A stretch of 50,076 nt of DNA from Verrucomicrobiales bacterium (GCA_028712475.1 JAQTQB010000010.1:1-50076), one strand, 5' to 3'; positions 35,401 to 42,600 are shown, counted from the first letter of the stretch. Numbers and translations are program-made. The notes: generated by a model from the sequence alone, not told the origin.

Positions 35401-35741
35401 CAACGAGTGATAACGCCTTGCTGACGGTGCTGGCACCATCAGACGGCAATGACGGCGGCGACAATGTTTCCTCGCTCGCTTTACCGGCCAGCCCGGCCAC
35501 GGCCAACGCCATCGTCCCGGTGGTTCCCCCGGTCATTTCACAGATCATCAAAAACGAAAACGGCGGCATCACGCTCAACTGCGCCGGCACCGCCGGTTCG
35601 GTTTATGTCTTGCAAGCCACGTCTGACTTCGCAAACTGGACAGGCATTTACACGAACACCGCCGACGCCAGCGGCCAATGGCAGGCAACCGATAAAACCG
35701 ACGCCGCCTGCCGGTTTTACCGCATCAAGTCAGAGCCATGA
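32439..35741 (+). CDS. Long Ig-repeat surface protein with an N-terminal ApbE-type flavinylation motif
   Basis: 1100 residues. Two hydrophobic stretches (about 7-27 and 33-52) are followed at once by DAVSGATS (D53 to S60), which matches the motif ApbE uses to attach FMN to Thr (here T59). A putative-Ig type domain follows (about 65-180), then about nine Ig-like domains of 83-87 residues, most starting PPAI(T/I)xQP and containing a WxKN core and NYSV(T/V)V(T/S)N end. The last 60 residues (NGGITLNCAGTAGSVYVLQA ... RFYRIKSEP) form a C-terminal domain common in Verrucomicrobia secreted proteins. It lies 39 bp after the DUF4266 gene in an apbE operon. FMN attachment is inferred; the topology of the two helices is unclear. 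Confidence 0.85.
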   Translation: MNRFTQTFAIFLAAALQTMPLLRNIVTAPAASSTFAIILRWTIGSAATLGAVDAVSGATSAFTSPSTFNGATGTPFSNNVVVSIGGGNTAAADDYFILSSGSLTSPLLLNGQSTTVTMPPGLIFKASWVNGATTIGGVIFGTPTTTGSYPTTITVVSPGNASLSQKVTITISGTTTPTAPAITSQPSGTNIIAGKTATFIVAASGTAPLGYFWSKGGAPLANGGNISGANTTTLTVSSVSAADVGNYSVVVSNSVGTAASTSAALSVIVPPAITSQPAGQSLTAGSSAQFAVAASGSAPLNYRWLKGGIGLTNGVKFSGVNSNVLTIAGIATADEGNYSVNITNLAGSVTSSVAPLTVVSSPSIVTPPASQTVSAGASTSFTVSAAGSAPLVYRWLKNTLPLADGGNVSGSATATLTLSGVSTNDAASYSVTVSNSLGGITSPVATLTVMVPPAIITQPAGASVVAGTNVTFTVAASGSATLAFQWRKNGNALANGGNVSGANSATLSLTNVSATDAANYSVTVTNTVGSITSGNAALTVLGPPAITSQPANVTVAQGSSASFSVTVSGTAPLSFQWLKNGVAIPGANSNVLTFSAVTTNDTASYFVVVTNAVGNASSFSAALTVLVPPAIVAQPVDASVAAGTNVTFTVTASGSAMLTYQWRKNGGSLSNGGNVSGATSATLSLANVSATDAANYSVTVTNAVGSITSGSAALAVLAPPAIITQPTNQVAALGSTVTLAVEAAGTGPLSYQWFKGTNTLADGGNISGSTSNILTIATLATNDVDAYFVVISNFLGNATSTNASVAVTNAVNDGGDVAPIITSQPASQVAAQNKTVVLTVTATGTGPLAYQWSKNGKKISNGGNISGTTSSSLTLVNANVKNSGSYSVVVTNLHGKAASAAATLQVLVPPLITKSPVSRTVKAGAKVVFHVKAKGSKPLSYQWFKNGTALVDGGNIFGSTEKALKIFALTTADSATYSVVVSNLVGSATSDNALLTVLAPSDGNDGGDNVSSLALPASPATANAIVPVVPPVISQIIKNENGGITLNCAGTAGSVYVLQATSDFANWTGIYTNTADASGQWQATDKTDAACRFYRIKSEP

Positions 35742-35794
35742 TTTTTTGAAAAGTTATTTGAACTGTGACTGGAAAATAACCATCCAATAATTGC

Positions 35795-37930
35795 TTGCGA
35801 AATATATTTAAACTCACGGGGCTGATTTGCCTGCTGGCGACCACAATGGCCCACGCCGCGCACACGGAGGCAAAACTGGTTCTGGCCACCGCCGCCGCCA
35901 GGCCCGGCGACATGATCTGGGCCGGCGTGGATCTGAAGATGGACGCGGGCTGGCACACTTACTGGAAAAATGCCGGCGCCGCCGGATTGCCCACCAAGAT
36001 CGAATGGCAGCTGCCGCCCGGCGTCACCGCCGGAGAAATCGAATGGCCGTTGCCGCAAATCATCCCGCCCACCGAAGTCATCACTTACGGCTACGAACAC
36101 GAGGTCGTGCTGCTCGTGCCCCTCACGCTCGCCACGAATTTGAATCCCGGCCCGCTCGTTTTGAAGGCGGATGTTTCGTGGCTCGAATGCAAGGAGCAAT
36201 GCGTTCCCGGCAGCGCAAAAGTCGAAGCCACGCTGAACATCGGCAGCGAAACAAAAATTTCCGCCAATGCCGCCATGATTGAATCATGGCGGGGCAGAGT
36301 GCCGAAAGCCGGAAATATTTTCCCCTTCCGTGCCGCGTGGGAAAAACCCGCGACCGGCGACATGCGGCCATTGCTCCTCGTATTGCCGGTCTTCGAGCAT
36401 GACAAATGGCCGCCGATCACCGGCGCGAATTTTTTCCCGGACGCCAGCGACGAGTTTGAAGTTCAAGCCGCAGCAGAAATGATTTCCAACCCGTCTGTTG
36501 AATTTGAATTTCGCAAGCTGGTGAAAAAATTCTCCGGCGACTGGCCAAAGCAGATCAGCGGCGTGATGGTCATCGAACGGAATGGAAACCGCGAAGGCTA
36601 TGAAGTCAAACTGCCCGTCAGCGGCCAGGCTCCAGCCATTGCCGGCACATCATCCGCAACCGCCCTGCCCTCTCAATCGCTTTGGAAGATGCTGGTTTAC
36701 GCCTTTATCGGCGGGCTGATTTTGAACCTGATGCCGTGCGTGCTGCCGGTCATCGCCCTGAAAATTCTCGGCTTCGTCAACGAGTCTAAAAGTGAACCAC
36801 TGCACATCCGGGCGATGGGGTTGGTTTACGCGGTCGGCGTGCTGGTCTCGTTTCTCGCACTCGCCGCCGTTGTCATTAGCATCAAGGCCGCCGGGCATCA
36901 GGCCGGTTGGGGAATGCAGTTTGGCAACCCTGTTTTTCTCGCCTGTCTCACCGTGCTCGTCACGCTGGTCGCGCTGAACTTGTTCGGCGTGTTTGAAGTC
37001 ACGATCAGCGGCCGGGCGCTGGATGCGGCGGGAACGCTCGCTTCAAAGAGCGGCGCCGCCGGCGCGTTTTTCAACGGCGTGCTGGCCACCGCGCTGGCCA
37101 CGCCCTGCACCGCGCCGTTCTTAAGCATCGCGCTCGGCTTCGCGTTCGCCCAAAGCGCGGCGTTCATCGTGCTGATCTTTCTCGCCGTCGGTGCCGGACT
37201 GGCCGCGCCGTATGTCGTGTTGAGCTGGAATCCGGCGTGGCTAAAATTTCTGCCCAAGCCCGGCGCGTGGATGGAAAAATTCAAGATCGCCATGGGCTTT
37301 CCCATGCTCGCGACGACGGCGTGGCTGTTCAACCTCGCTTCCGGCAGCTATGGCAAAAATGTTTTGTGGCTCGGCCTTTTTCTCGTCGTCATGGCTCTTG
37401 CCGCGTGGATTTTCGGTGAATTTTTCCAGCGTGGGCGCAAGCGTCGCGGCATCGCCCTGGCCATCACGCTGGTTTTACTGATTGGCGGTTATGCCTACGC
37501 GCTGGAAAATCAATTGCGCTGGCGCGAAACGGTTGCGGAGACCGCCACGACCGGTTCGCTGAAAGAATCGCCGGATGGAATTGACTGGCAGCCTTGGAGT
37601 CCCGAAGCCGTCGCCAAGGCGCGCAGTGGAGGCCGTCCGGTGCTGGTGGATTTCACGGCGGACTGGTGCCTCACCTGCCAGGTCAACAAGAAGACGAGCA
37701 TCGAAATTTCGTCCGTGCGCGCGAAACTGAAGGAGCTTGATGCCGTCGCCCTCCTCTGCGATTACACGCGCACACCCAGCAATATTCTGACGGAACTGAA
37801 GCGGTTTGACCGTGCTGGCGTTCCGCTCGTTTTGGTTTATCCGAAGGCTGCCGCCGAACCGCCCATCGTGCTGCCGGAAGTTTTGACGCCCGGCATCGTC
37901 CTCGACGCCCTCGATCGTGCAGCGCATTGA
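35795..37930 (+). CDS. dsbD: DsbD-family thiol:disulfide interchange protein (ScsB-like N-domain)
   Basis: A 711-residue protein with a TTG start and signal peptide (IFKLTGLICLLATTMAHA). The periplasmic N-domain has C132 and C136 (WLECKEQC). The membrane domain of about eight helices has cysteines in LNLMPCVLPVIALK and ATPCTAPF. The C-terminal thioredoxin domain has DWCLTC (about C625 and C628). All three cysteine pairs needed to pass electrons from cytoplasmic thioredoxin to the periplasm are present. The long N-domain resembles ScsB/CcdA-fused forms. It probably feeds the TlpA-like protein and the downstream redoxin. Confidence 0.92.
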   Translation: MRNIFKLTGLICLLATTMAHAAHTEAKLVLATAAARPGDMIWAGVDLKMDAGWHTYWKNAGAAGLPTKIEWQLPPGVTAGEIEWPLPQIIPPTEVITYGYEHEVVLLVPLTLATNLNPGPLVLKADVSWLECKEQCVPGSAKVEATLNIGSETKISANAAMIESWRGRVPKAGNIFPFRAAWEKPATGDMRPLLLVLPVFEHDKWPPITGANFFPDASDEFEVQAAAEMISNPSVEFEFRKLVKKFSGDWPKQISGVMVIERNGNREGYEVKLPVSGQAPAIAGTSSATALPSQSLWKMLVYAFIGGLILNLMPCVLPVIALKILGFVNESKSEPLHIRAMGLVYAVGVLVSFLALAAVVISIKAAGHQAGWGMQFGNPVFLACLTVLVTLVALNLFGVFEVTISGRALDAAGTLASKSGAAGAFFNGVLATALATPCTAPFLSIALGFAFAQSAAFIVLIFLAVGAGLAAPYVVLSWNPAWLKFLPKPGAWMEKFKIAMGFPMLATTAWLFNLASGSYGKNVLWLGLFLVVMALAAWIFGEFFQRGRKRRGIALAITLVLLIGGYAYALENQLRWRETVAETATTGSLKESPDGIDWQPWSPEAVAKARSGGRPVLVDFTADWCLTCQVNKKTSIEISSVRAKLKELDAVALLCDYTRTPSNILTELKRFDRAGVPLVLVYPKAAAEPPIVLPEVLTPGIVLDALDRAAH

Positions 37931-38006
37931 GCATTTTTGTTTGAACCAATTGACCCCAGGTTGCGTCTCTTTACTTGGCAACCAAAGTTCAAACCTGAAT
38001 CAAACC

Positions 38007-38603
38007 ATGAAAAAATTATCTATTCTACTGACCGCAATGGTATTTGCCGCAGCCACTTTCGCCGTGGAGATCGGCAAACCCGCGCCCGATTTCACCGGCA
38101 CGGACATCAACGGCAAAACCGTCAAATTGAGCGATTACAAAGGCAAGATCGTCGTCATCGAATCCTACAATTCGGATTGCCCGTTTTGCATGAATCATTA
38201 CACAACCGGCGCGATGCAGGAGTTGCAACGCAACCTCGCGGCCAAGGACGTCGTTTGGCTGATCGTGGATTCCGTGAACAAAAAAAATCCCAGCTATCGC
38301 ACACCGGAACAGGCGCGCAAGGAATTGGCAGATCAGAAAATCACAGCTACCGCGTGGATTGATGATCACTCCGGCGACATCGGCCATCTTTATGGCATGA
38401 AAACCACGCCGCACATGTTCGTCATCGCCAAGGACGGCACGCTCGCCTACGACGGCGCGATTGATAACCGCCCCCAACCGTTCGGCGATCCGCGCACCGC
38501 GAAAAATTACGTCAGTGCCGCCGTGGATGAATTGCTCGCCGGAAAGCCCGTGACGGTTTCGCAGAACAAGCCCTACGGCTGCGGCGTCCACTACGCAAAC
38601 TGA
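38007..38603 (+). CDS. Exported redoxin (AhpC/TSA-like thioredoxin-fold protein)
   Basis: From the ATG at 38007, 198 residues with a signal peptide (MKKLSILLTAMVFAAATFAV). The fold begins KPAPDFTGTDINGKTVKLSD; the active site is SDCPFCMNHY (C58, C61), a CPFC instead of the peroxiredoxin TxxC motif, and cis-Pro lies in KTTPHMFVI. A C-terminal cysteine (PYGCGVHY) is typical of this verrucomicrobial subgroup. It is likely a thiol oxidoreductase served by DsbD, encoded 76 bp upstream. Confidence 0.88.
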   Translation: MKKLSILLTAMVFAAATFAVEIGKPAPDFTGTDINGKTVKLSDYKGKIVVIESYNSDCPFCMNHYTTGAMQELQRNLAAKDVVWLIVDSVNKKNPSYRTPEQARKELADQKITATAWIDDHSGDIGHLYGMKTTPHMFVIAKDGTLAYDGAIDNRPQPFGDPRTAKNYVSAAVDELLAGKPVTVSQNKPYGCGVHYAN

Positions 38604-38605
38604 AC

Positions 38606-38660
38606 TTGTAGCGTCCGGCCTGTGGCCGGATGAAATCGAGCCGCAGGCTCGACTCTACAA
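38606..38660. repeat. REP-like double hairpin element
   Basis: Outer arms TTGTAG and CTACAA enclose two perfect hairpins, TCCGGCC-tgt-GGCCGGA (38614-38630) and TCGAGCC-gca-GGCTCGA (38636-38652). It lies between the convergent redoxin and pseudouridine-synthase genes, only 2-4 bp from either stop. It may end both transcripts and looks like a REP/BIME-type dispersed element. Confidence 0.75.
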
Positions 38661-38664
38661 TCCA

Positions 38665-39477
38665 TCAAACAGTTTCTTTGGGCAGCGGTGGATTTCCGCC
38701 CTGCCCTTTTTCTTTCGGCACGAACGCACAGCGCACCCACTTTGCCTGCTGCAACTCCGGCGTCAGTTTGAAACCAAACTCCTGCAGAAAAGATTCCACC
38801 GGCGCGACGATGCTCACCGGTCGGCGCGTGAACGTGTCCTTGTAAGCCAGCCGCACCGCGCGCAAGCCGAGTCGAAAACCCTTCTCCACCCGGCCGTAAA
38901 TCTCGTCGCACATGATGGGACTGCCCGATTCCGCCAGATGCACGCGGATCTGATGCGTGCGCCCCGTCAGCGGACTCGCCTCGATCAACGTGAACCGCTC
39001 ATTGCTTAGCAACACACGGAAGTGCGTCTCCGCTTCCTTACCCTCCTCCGTGCGATCCACCCGCATCCGGCCAAACTGTTTTGGATCCTGCCCCAGCGGT
39101 AGCTCACAGATCCATTCCTTCTCGCGCGGCACGCCTTCGACCACGGCCAGATAGGTTTTCTCCATCCGCCGCGACTCGAACATCTCGCCCATCGCGCGCA
39201 TCGCGCCCTCGCTTTTGGCGAAGATCATCACGCCGCTGGTGTCCGCATCCAGCCGGTGGACGTGCCGGAGATAACGCAGGTTGCGCGAGCGCGCCCAGAA
39301 ATCATCCGCGCGGATGGACGAATCAATAGCCGTCTGCAAATTCCAGTTCGTCTTGCGCCACGAATCCGGCACGAGCATCCAGCCGCGCGGCTTGTCAATC
39401 GCCAGCACCGAGCGGTCCTCAAAGATGATGGGGATCGGCTCGCAGCCCGGCAGTTCGATGAAATTGGGTTTGGCCAT
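38665..39477 (-). CDS. RluA-family pseudouridine synthase
   Basis: About 270 residues from the ATG at 39477 (MAKPNFIELPGCEPIPIIFE); an upstream ATG at 39522 is less likely. The catalytic motif is HRLDADTSGVM, with the catalytic Asp in RLD; the later motifs GRTHQIRVHLA and SPIMCDEIYG match RluA/RluC/RluD. It isomerises specific uridines in rRNA or tRNA. No S4 domain is present, so it is closer to RluA/TruC than to RluC/RluD. Part of its 5' end is duplicated at 40521-40566. Confidence 0.92.
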   Translation of the reverse strand: MAKPNFIELPGCEPIPIIFEDRSVLAIDKPRGWMLVPDSWRKTNWNLQTAIDSSIRADDFWARSRNLRYLRHVHRLDADTSGVMIFAKSEGAMRAMGEMFESRRMEKTYLAVVEGVPREKEWICELPLGQDPKQFGRMRVDRTEEGKEAETHFRVLLSNERFTLIEASPLTGRTHQIRVHLAESGSPIMCDEIYGRVEKGFRLGLRAVRLAYKDTFTRRPVSIVAPVESFLQEFGFKLTPELQQAKWVRCAFVPKEKGQGGNPPLPKETV

Positions 39478-39479
39478 TT
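39434..39479. repeat. 46-bp direct repeat, copy A (5' end of pseudouridine synthase gene)
   Basis: These 46 bp are identical to 40521-40566 in the same orientation, 1087 bp apart. The pair brackets the tRNA-Arg and the kinase gene. Confidence 0.9.
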
Positions 39480-39578
39480 CGCCAGAGCATATCGAAAGAA
39501 GAATCCGCCCGCAAAGCCTCATCTGAAACCACGGCGCAGCCTTTACACCCGCCGGATAAATTGCAAAATGAGTTCAGG

Positions 39579-39655
39579 CATCCGTAGCTCAATTGGATCG
39601 AGCGTCTGACTTCGGATCAGAAGGTTGCAGATTCGAGTCCTGACGGATGCACCAA
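39579..39655 (+). tRNA. tRNA-Arg (anticodon TCG), possibly degenerate
   Basis: 77 nt including encoded CCA. The acceptor stem GCATCCG/CGGATGC and the anticodon stem TCTGA/TCAGA are perfect, and the loop CTTCGGA gives anticodon TCG (reads CGA). Three conserved features are broken: the T-stem closing pair 53-61 is A-C instead of G-C, pair 49-65 is G-A, and the D-loop base before GAGC (position 21) is C instead of A. It may be a weakened or decaying tRNA. It ends only 10 bp before the kinase ATG. Confidence 0.85.
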
Positions 39656-39665
39656 CGCACGCCAC

Positions 39666-40490
39666 ATGAGAATACCAGCGATCAGTAAACGCGAGCCATT
39701 GGCAATTGCCACCGCCATCTCAAAACTTTCCAAGGTGGAGTTTGCCCGAAGCCCATTTCCGGCGTTGCTCAAGGAACCGGCTAATTTCTGGGACGAGATA
39801 TTTATCGCCAATGAAGCCTACATTCTGGAAGAGATCACCCACCCGCGGATCCGGCAAAAACTGGCGTATGACGCCACGTCTCATCAGCTCTTCCTGGAAT
39901 ACGTCGAGGGCACGACCCTCCAGGATCTGGTGAAGTCAGGGGAAACGCTCAAGGATCCCGCCCGGACACATCACCTCTTGCAAAGCGTCGCGGAAACAGT
40001 GGCCGACATGCACGCCGGAATCCTGTGCGACCGTCCGATCGTTCATAATGATTTAAAAAGCATGAACGTGCTGGTGCCCGACGACGCCCCGCGGGAAATC
40101 ATCTTGATAGATTTTTCGCACTCCTATTTCGAACATCATTTGCCGCCCTTTATTCTCGATAAGAAGCAGAATCCGGTGGGCACAGCCAGATATTTGGCGC
40201 CCGAGAAGTGGGATGGCGACTTCACGCACGGTTTGAAAAGCGACGTGTTCGCCTTTGGCGTCATGGCCTATTACGCCTATACCGGCAGACATCCGTTTGA
40301 AGGAGAACTCGCCGAGATCGAGCAACAAATCCGGGAAGCGACGCCGCCATCGCCGATTGAATTGGGAGTTAATGTCCTGCGCAACACATTGGCCACGATG
40401 ATGTCGTGCCTGGCAAAAAAGCCCGCGCAGCGGCCTTCCATGGAACATGTCGCAAAGAGCTATGCGGATGCTGCCAGTCTCTATGAGTAA
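39666..40490 (+). CDS. Hanks-type serine/threonine protein kinase-like protein
   Basis: A 274-residue kinase domain with no membrane segment or sensor domain. Beta-3 Lys is probably K36 (ALLKEP) and the alpha-C Glu is in NEAYILEEI. The catalytic loop is VHNDLKSMNVLV (HND instead of HRD, catalytic Asp, Lys and Asn kept), the DFG motif reads DFS, and APE is kept (LAPEKW). DVFAFGVMAYYAYTG is the usual helix F. The glycine-rich loop is short or missing. The layout recalls stand-alone bacterial Bud32/RIO-like kinases as much as PknB. It starts 10 bp after the tRNA with no ribosome-binding site visible, and is bracketed by a 46-bp direct repeat. Confidence 0.8.
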   Translation: MRIPAISKREPLAIATAISKLSKVEFARSPFPALLKEPANFWDEIFIANEAYILEEITHPRIRQKLAYDATSHQLFLEYVEGTTLQDLVKSGETLKDPARTHHLLQSVAETVADMHAGILCDRPIVHNDLKSMNVLVPDDAPREIILIDFSHSYFEHHLPPFILDKKQNPVGTARYLAPEKWDGDFTHGLKSDVFAFGVMAYYAYTGRHPFEGELAEIEQQIREATPPSPIELGVNVLRNTLATMMSCLAKKPAQRPSMEHVAKSYADAASLYE

Positions 40491-40520
40491 CGCTGTGCTG
40501 CCGCCTCGCGCAAAATCACC

Positions 40521-40566
40521 ATCGGCTCGCAGCCCGGCAGTTCGATGAAATTGGGTTTGGCCATTT
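40521..40566 (-). pseudogene. 5' fragment of a duplicated pseudouridine-synthase gene (46-bp repeat copy B)
   Basis: On the minus strand this encodes MAKPNFIELPGCEP, identical to the start of the RluA-like protein at 39477, then diverges (MVILREAAAQ) and runs into the end of the kinase gene. The rest of the gene is absent. It is either a remnant of a paralogue truncated by arrival of the tRNA/kinase segment, or a duplication scar from that event. Between it and 40871 no gene is recognised. Confidence 0.75.
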
Positions 40567-40871
40567 GCGCAATGGTAGCAGCCGATGTGAATCGGCTCAA
40601 ACTTTTCGGCAAGGCAGACAGAACCGAACAATTCCGTGTAATCAAGGTGAGCGAGAGATGCATTCCGAGGCTTTCCAAAAACATCCAGAACTTTTTGTTT
40701 GGCGTCGGCTACACCATAAAACACTTGCAACACCGTCCCAAAGCGTTCACGTCCTCCCTCACCCAAGCTGTCTTTTTTTGCACACTTACGAGCCGGTCTG
40801 GAAGGAAAAATGGCTTTTTTGTGTTTTTAGTGCCAAAAACAGCCTTTGAGACCCATTGGTCTGGCTCTGAC

Positions 40872-41165
40872 CTTCCAAGGAAAATGATTTTCCTTACCTT
40901 CTTAAAGACTTTCCTTCCAAGGGAAATGATTTTTCTTCCAAGGAAAATGGTTTCCTTAACTAAAGAAATGATTTTTCTCCCAAGGGAAATGATTTCCTTA
41001 ACTAAGAAAATGTTTTTCCTTCCCTTCCCAGGGATTTTCCTTGGAAGGAAAACCTTTCCGGTAACAAGGAAAAGCATTTTCAAGGGAAGGAAAATCTCTT
41101 TCCTTGGTTGAGAAATCATTTTTAAAGGAAGGAAAATCTCCGACCTCAGAAGAAAAATGATGGGT
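40872..41165. repeat. 21-bp tandem array of palindromic units
   Basis: About 14 units of exactly 21 bp. The clearest is CTTCCAAGGAAAATGATTTTC (40872-40892), whose core AAGGAAAAT-g-ATTTTCCTT is a perfect 9-1-9 palindrome. Degenerate units follow at 40893, 40914, 40935, 40956, 40977, 40998, 41019, 41040, 41061, 41082, 41103, 41124 and 41145. Because the unit is self-complementary, both strands give similar heptad peptides (IFLPRK/IFLGRK), which makes open frames on both strands that are probably not genes. It fills the convergent gap between the kinase and RNase HIII genes. Two helical turns per unit and phased A/T tracts suggest curved or protein-bound DNA. Confidence 0.9.
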
Positions 41166-41207
41166 AAAGCCTTGTAAAAGTTGAAAAAAGCCAAAATAAA
41201 TTGGTCT

Positions 41208-42170
41208 TTAACGTTTGCGCCACTCCGTTTTCGGAGGTTCGGGCAAACCTTGCGCGCGCAGTGCCGTGCGGAAATGTAGCTTGGAAATTTTTCCAAGTTC
41301 GCCCGCGCCGCGTTCTTCCACGAATTTTTTCGCCGCCGCATCCACCGCCGCTGACGCGCCCTTCGGCAGTTTCATTTCAAACTGTTTTTCCAGTTTCGCC
41401 AAGCCTTTCACAAATTCATCCCGCGCCAGAATCGAAGCCGCCGCCACGGCGATGTCTTCTTCCGCCTTGTGCCGCTGCACGAGCTGCAGTCCCTTACCCT
41501 GCGCCATCAATGCTTTTTCAATCACGCTTTTGCTCGACGCGAACTGGTCGCTAATCGCCTTCACCGGCGGCGGGTTCATCTGATAACGTTTGCCCAGCAG
41601 GTTTTCAATCACGCGCGCATGGCCCCAGGCGAGCAGCGTGTTCACGCTCCGCATCTTCGTGTAAAGCCGGTTGTAAGCCTCGTTGCCGATGACGACGCAA
41701 TCCGTCACGCAGCCGGGCGTCTTGCGAATCTTCTCGGCCAGCTCGGCAATCTTCTTGTCGCTGGAAATGTTCTTGGAATCACGGATACCGATGTCCGCCC
41801 ACGCGTTGATGACGCTTTCGTTCACATAAACGCCGGCGATGGAGAGCGGCCCGAAGAAATCGCCCTTGCCGCTTTCGTCCACGCCGATGCGCGGCAGGAG
41901 CAGGTCGGGATTCAAAATGGTTTCGTAGCCCAGCTTGACCTCCTTGAGAATCTCCGGCTCCAGCACGAACTCGACGAATTCTGCCGTCCCCTTCCCCTGC
42001 ACCACCAGCTTGCCGCTCTCGTAATAAACGATGTTCGTCTTGTCCGACTCAAACGCGAACCGCGCATACGGCACCTCGCGCGGCTTCCAGTTGCGCGCCT
42101 GCAACGCGGCCAGCAGCGCCGACGCCTGTTCGTCGGTCAGCTTGCAAGTGTGGATAGTCAGCGGCTTCAC
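41208..42170 (-). CDS. rnhC: Ribonuclease HIII
   Basis: A 320-residue protein. The N-terminal substrate-binding domain (DUF3378-like, about 1-85) includes YARFAFESDKTNIVYYESGK, and the catalytic domain has GVDESGKGDFFGPL (D98, E99), DSKNISSDKK and the later acidic positions in AEEDIAVAAASILARDEF. RNase HIII cleaves RNA in RNA:DNA hybrids and at junctions. Its 3' end abuts the 21-bp array. Confidence 0.95.
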   Translation of the reverse strand: MKPLTIHTCKLTDEQASALLAALQARNWKPREVPYARFAFESDKTNIVYYESGKLVVQGKGTAEFVEFVLEPEILKEVKLGYETILNPDLLLPRIGVDESGKGDFFGPLSIAGVYVNESVINAWADIGIRDSKNISSDKKIAELAEKIRKTPGCVTDCVVIGNEAYNRLYTKMRSVNTLLAWGHARVIENLLGKRYQMNPPPVKAISDQFASSKSVIEKALMAQGKGLQLVQRHKAEEDIAVAAASILARDEFVKGLAKLEKQFEMKLPKGASAAVDAAAKKFVEERGAGELGKISKLHFRTALRAQGLPEPPKTEWRKR

Positions 42171-42214
42171 GCGAAAATGTTAGCCGCGAACGAACGTAAA
42201 GAAACGCAAAAACT

Positions 42215-42281
42215 TTTTGACACGAATTACACTAATTTTCACAAATTCAATTCGTGTTAATTCGTGTAATTCGTGTCAAAA
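42215..42281. repeat. 18-bp inverted repeat with AATTCGTGT direct repeats
   Basis: TTTTGACACGAATTACAC (42215-42232) is repeated as its exact complement at 42264-42281. The right half is built of AATTCGTGT units spaced 9-10 bp. It lies between the divergent rnhC and the small membrane-protein gene, and looks like a dispersed palindromic element. Confidence 0.85.
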
Positions 42282-42293
42282 TGCTTTCAAAAT

Positions 42294-42542
42294 ATGACTG
42301 AACGTATTTTCAAAATTATCTCTGGCTTGGTTTTACTAATTGCCGGGGCGGGCATCATTTACGCATTTCAAATGCAAGACTGGCATAAAAACCATGATGT
42401 TTGGGACGCTGGCTTTCTTTTAATTGCAGAAGCTTATTCTGCGGTCGGCAGCTTATTTATCCTCCTTGGTTTGCGATATATTTTTGGTTCACAGAATTTC
42501 ATTGAGCAAAAATTTTCCGGTCATTGCGACACTTTTGGATGA
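42294..42542 (+). CDS. Small membrane protein of unknown function
   Basis: From the ATG at 42294, 82 residues with two hydrophobic helices (IISGLVLLIAGAGIIYAF and AYSAVGSLFILLGLRYIF) joined by a polar loop with DWHKNHDVWDAG. No family is recognised. A GTG at 42273 in the same frame lies inside the palindromic element and is less likely. It is followed 58 bp later by a heptanucleotide repeat that leads straight into mutY. Confidence 0.5.
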   Translation: MTERIFKIISGLVLLIAGAGIIYAFQMQDWHKNHDVWDAGFLLIAEAYSAVGSLFILLGLRYIFGSQNFIEQKFSGHCDTFG

Positions 42543-42600
42543 CAGTCATTTTGCTTTCGTTAGTTATTTTGGCGGCAATGATTTTTGCGAAATTGTTCTG

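Noticed and set aside
40545..41111. Open frame of 188 codons on the plus strand across the 21-bp array
   Set aside because: Its first part is antisense to the rluA fragment and its last part is only translated repeat (IFLPRK heptads). The opposite strand is equally open because the repeat is palindromic.
40872..41165. CRISPR array
   Set aside because: The units are contiguous with no unique spacers, and no cas genes are in the window.
40709..41341. Open frame of 210 codons on the minus strand across the 21-bp array
   Set aside because: It overlaps the end of rnhC in another frame and consists mostly of translated repeat; no start signal or fold-like sequence is seen.
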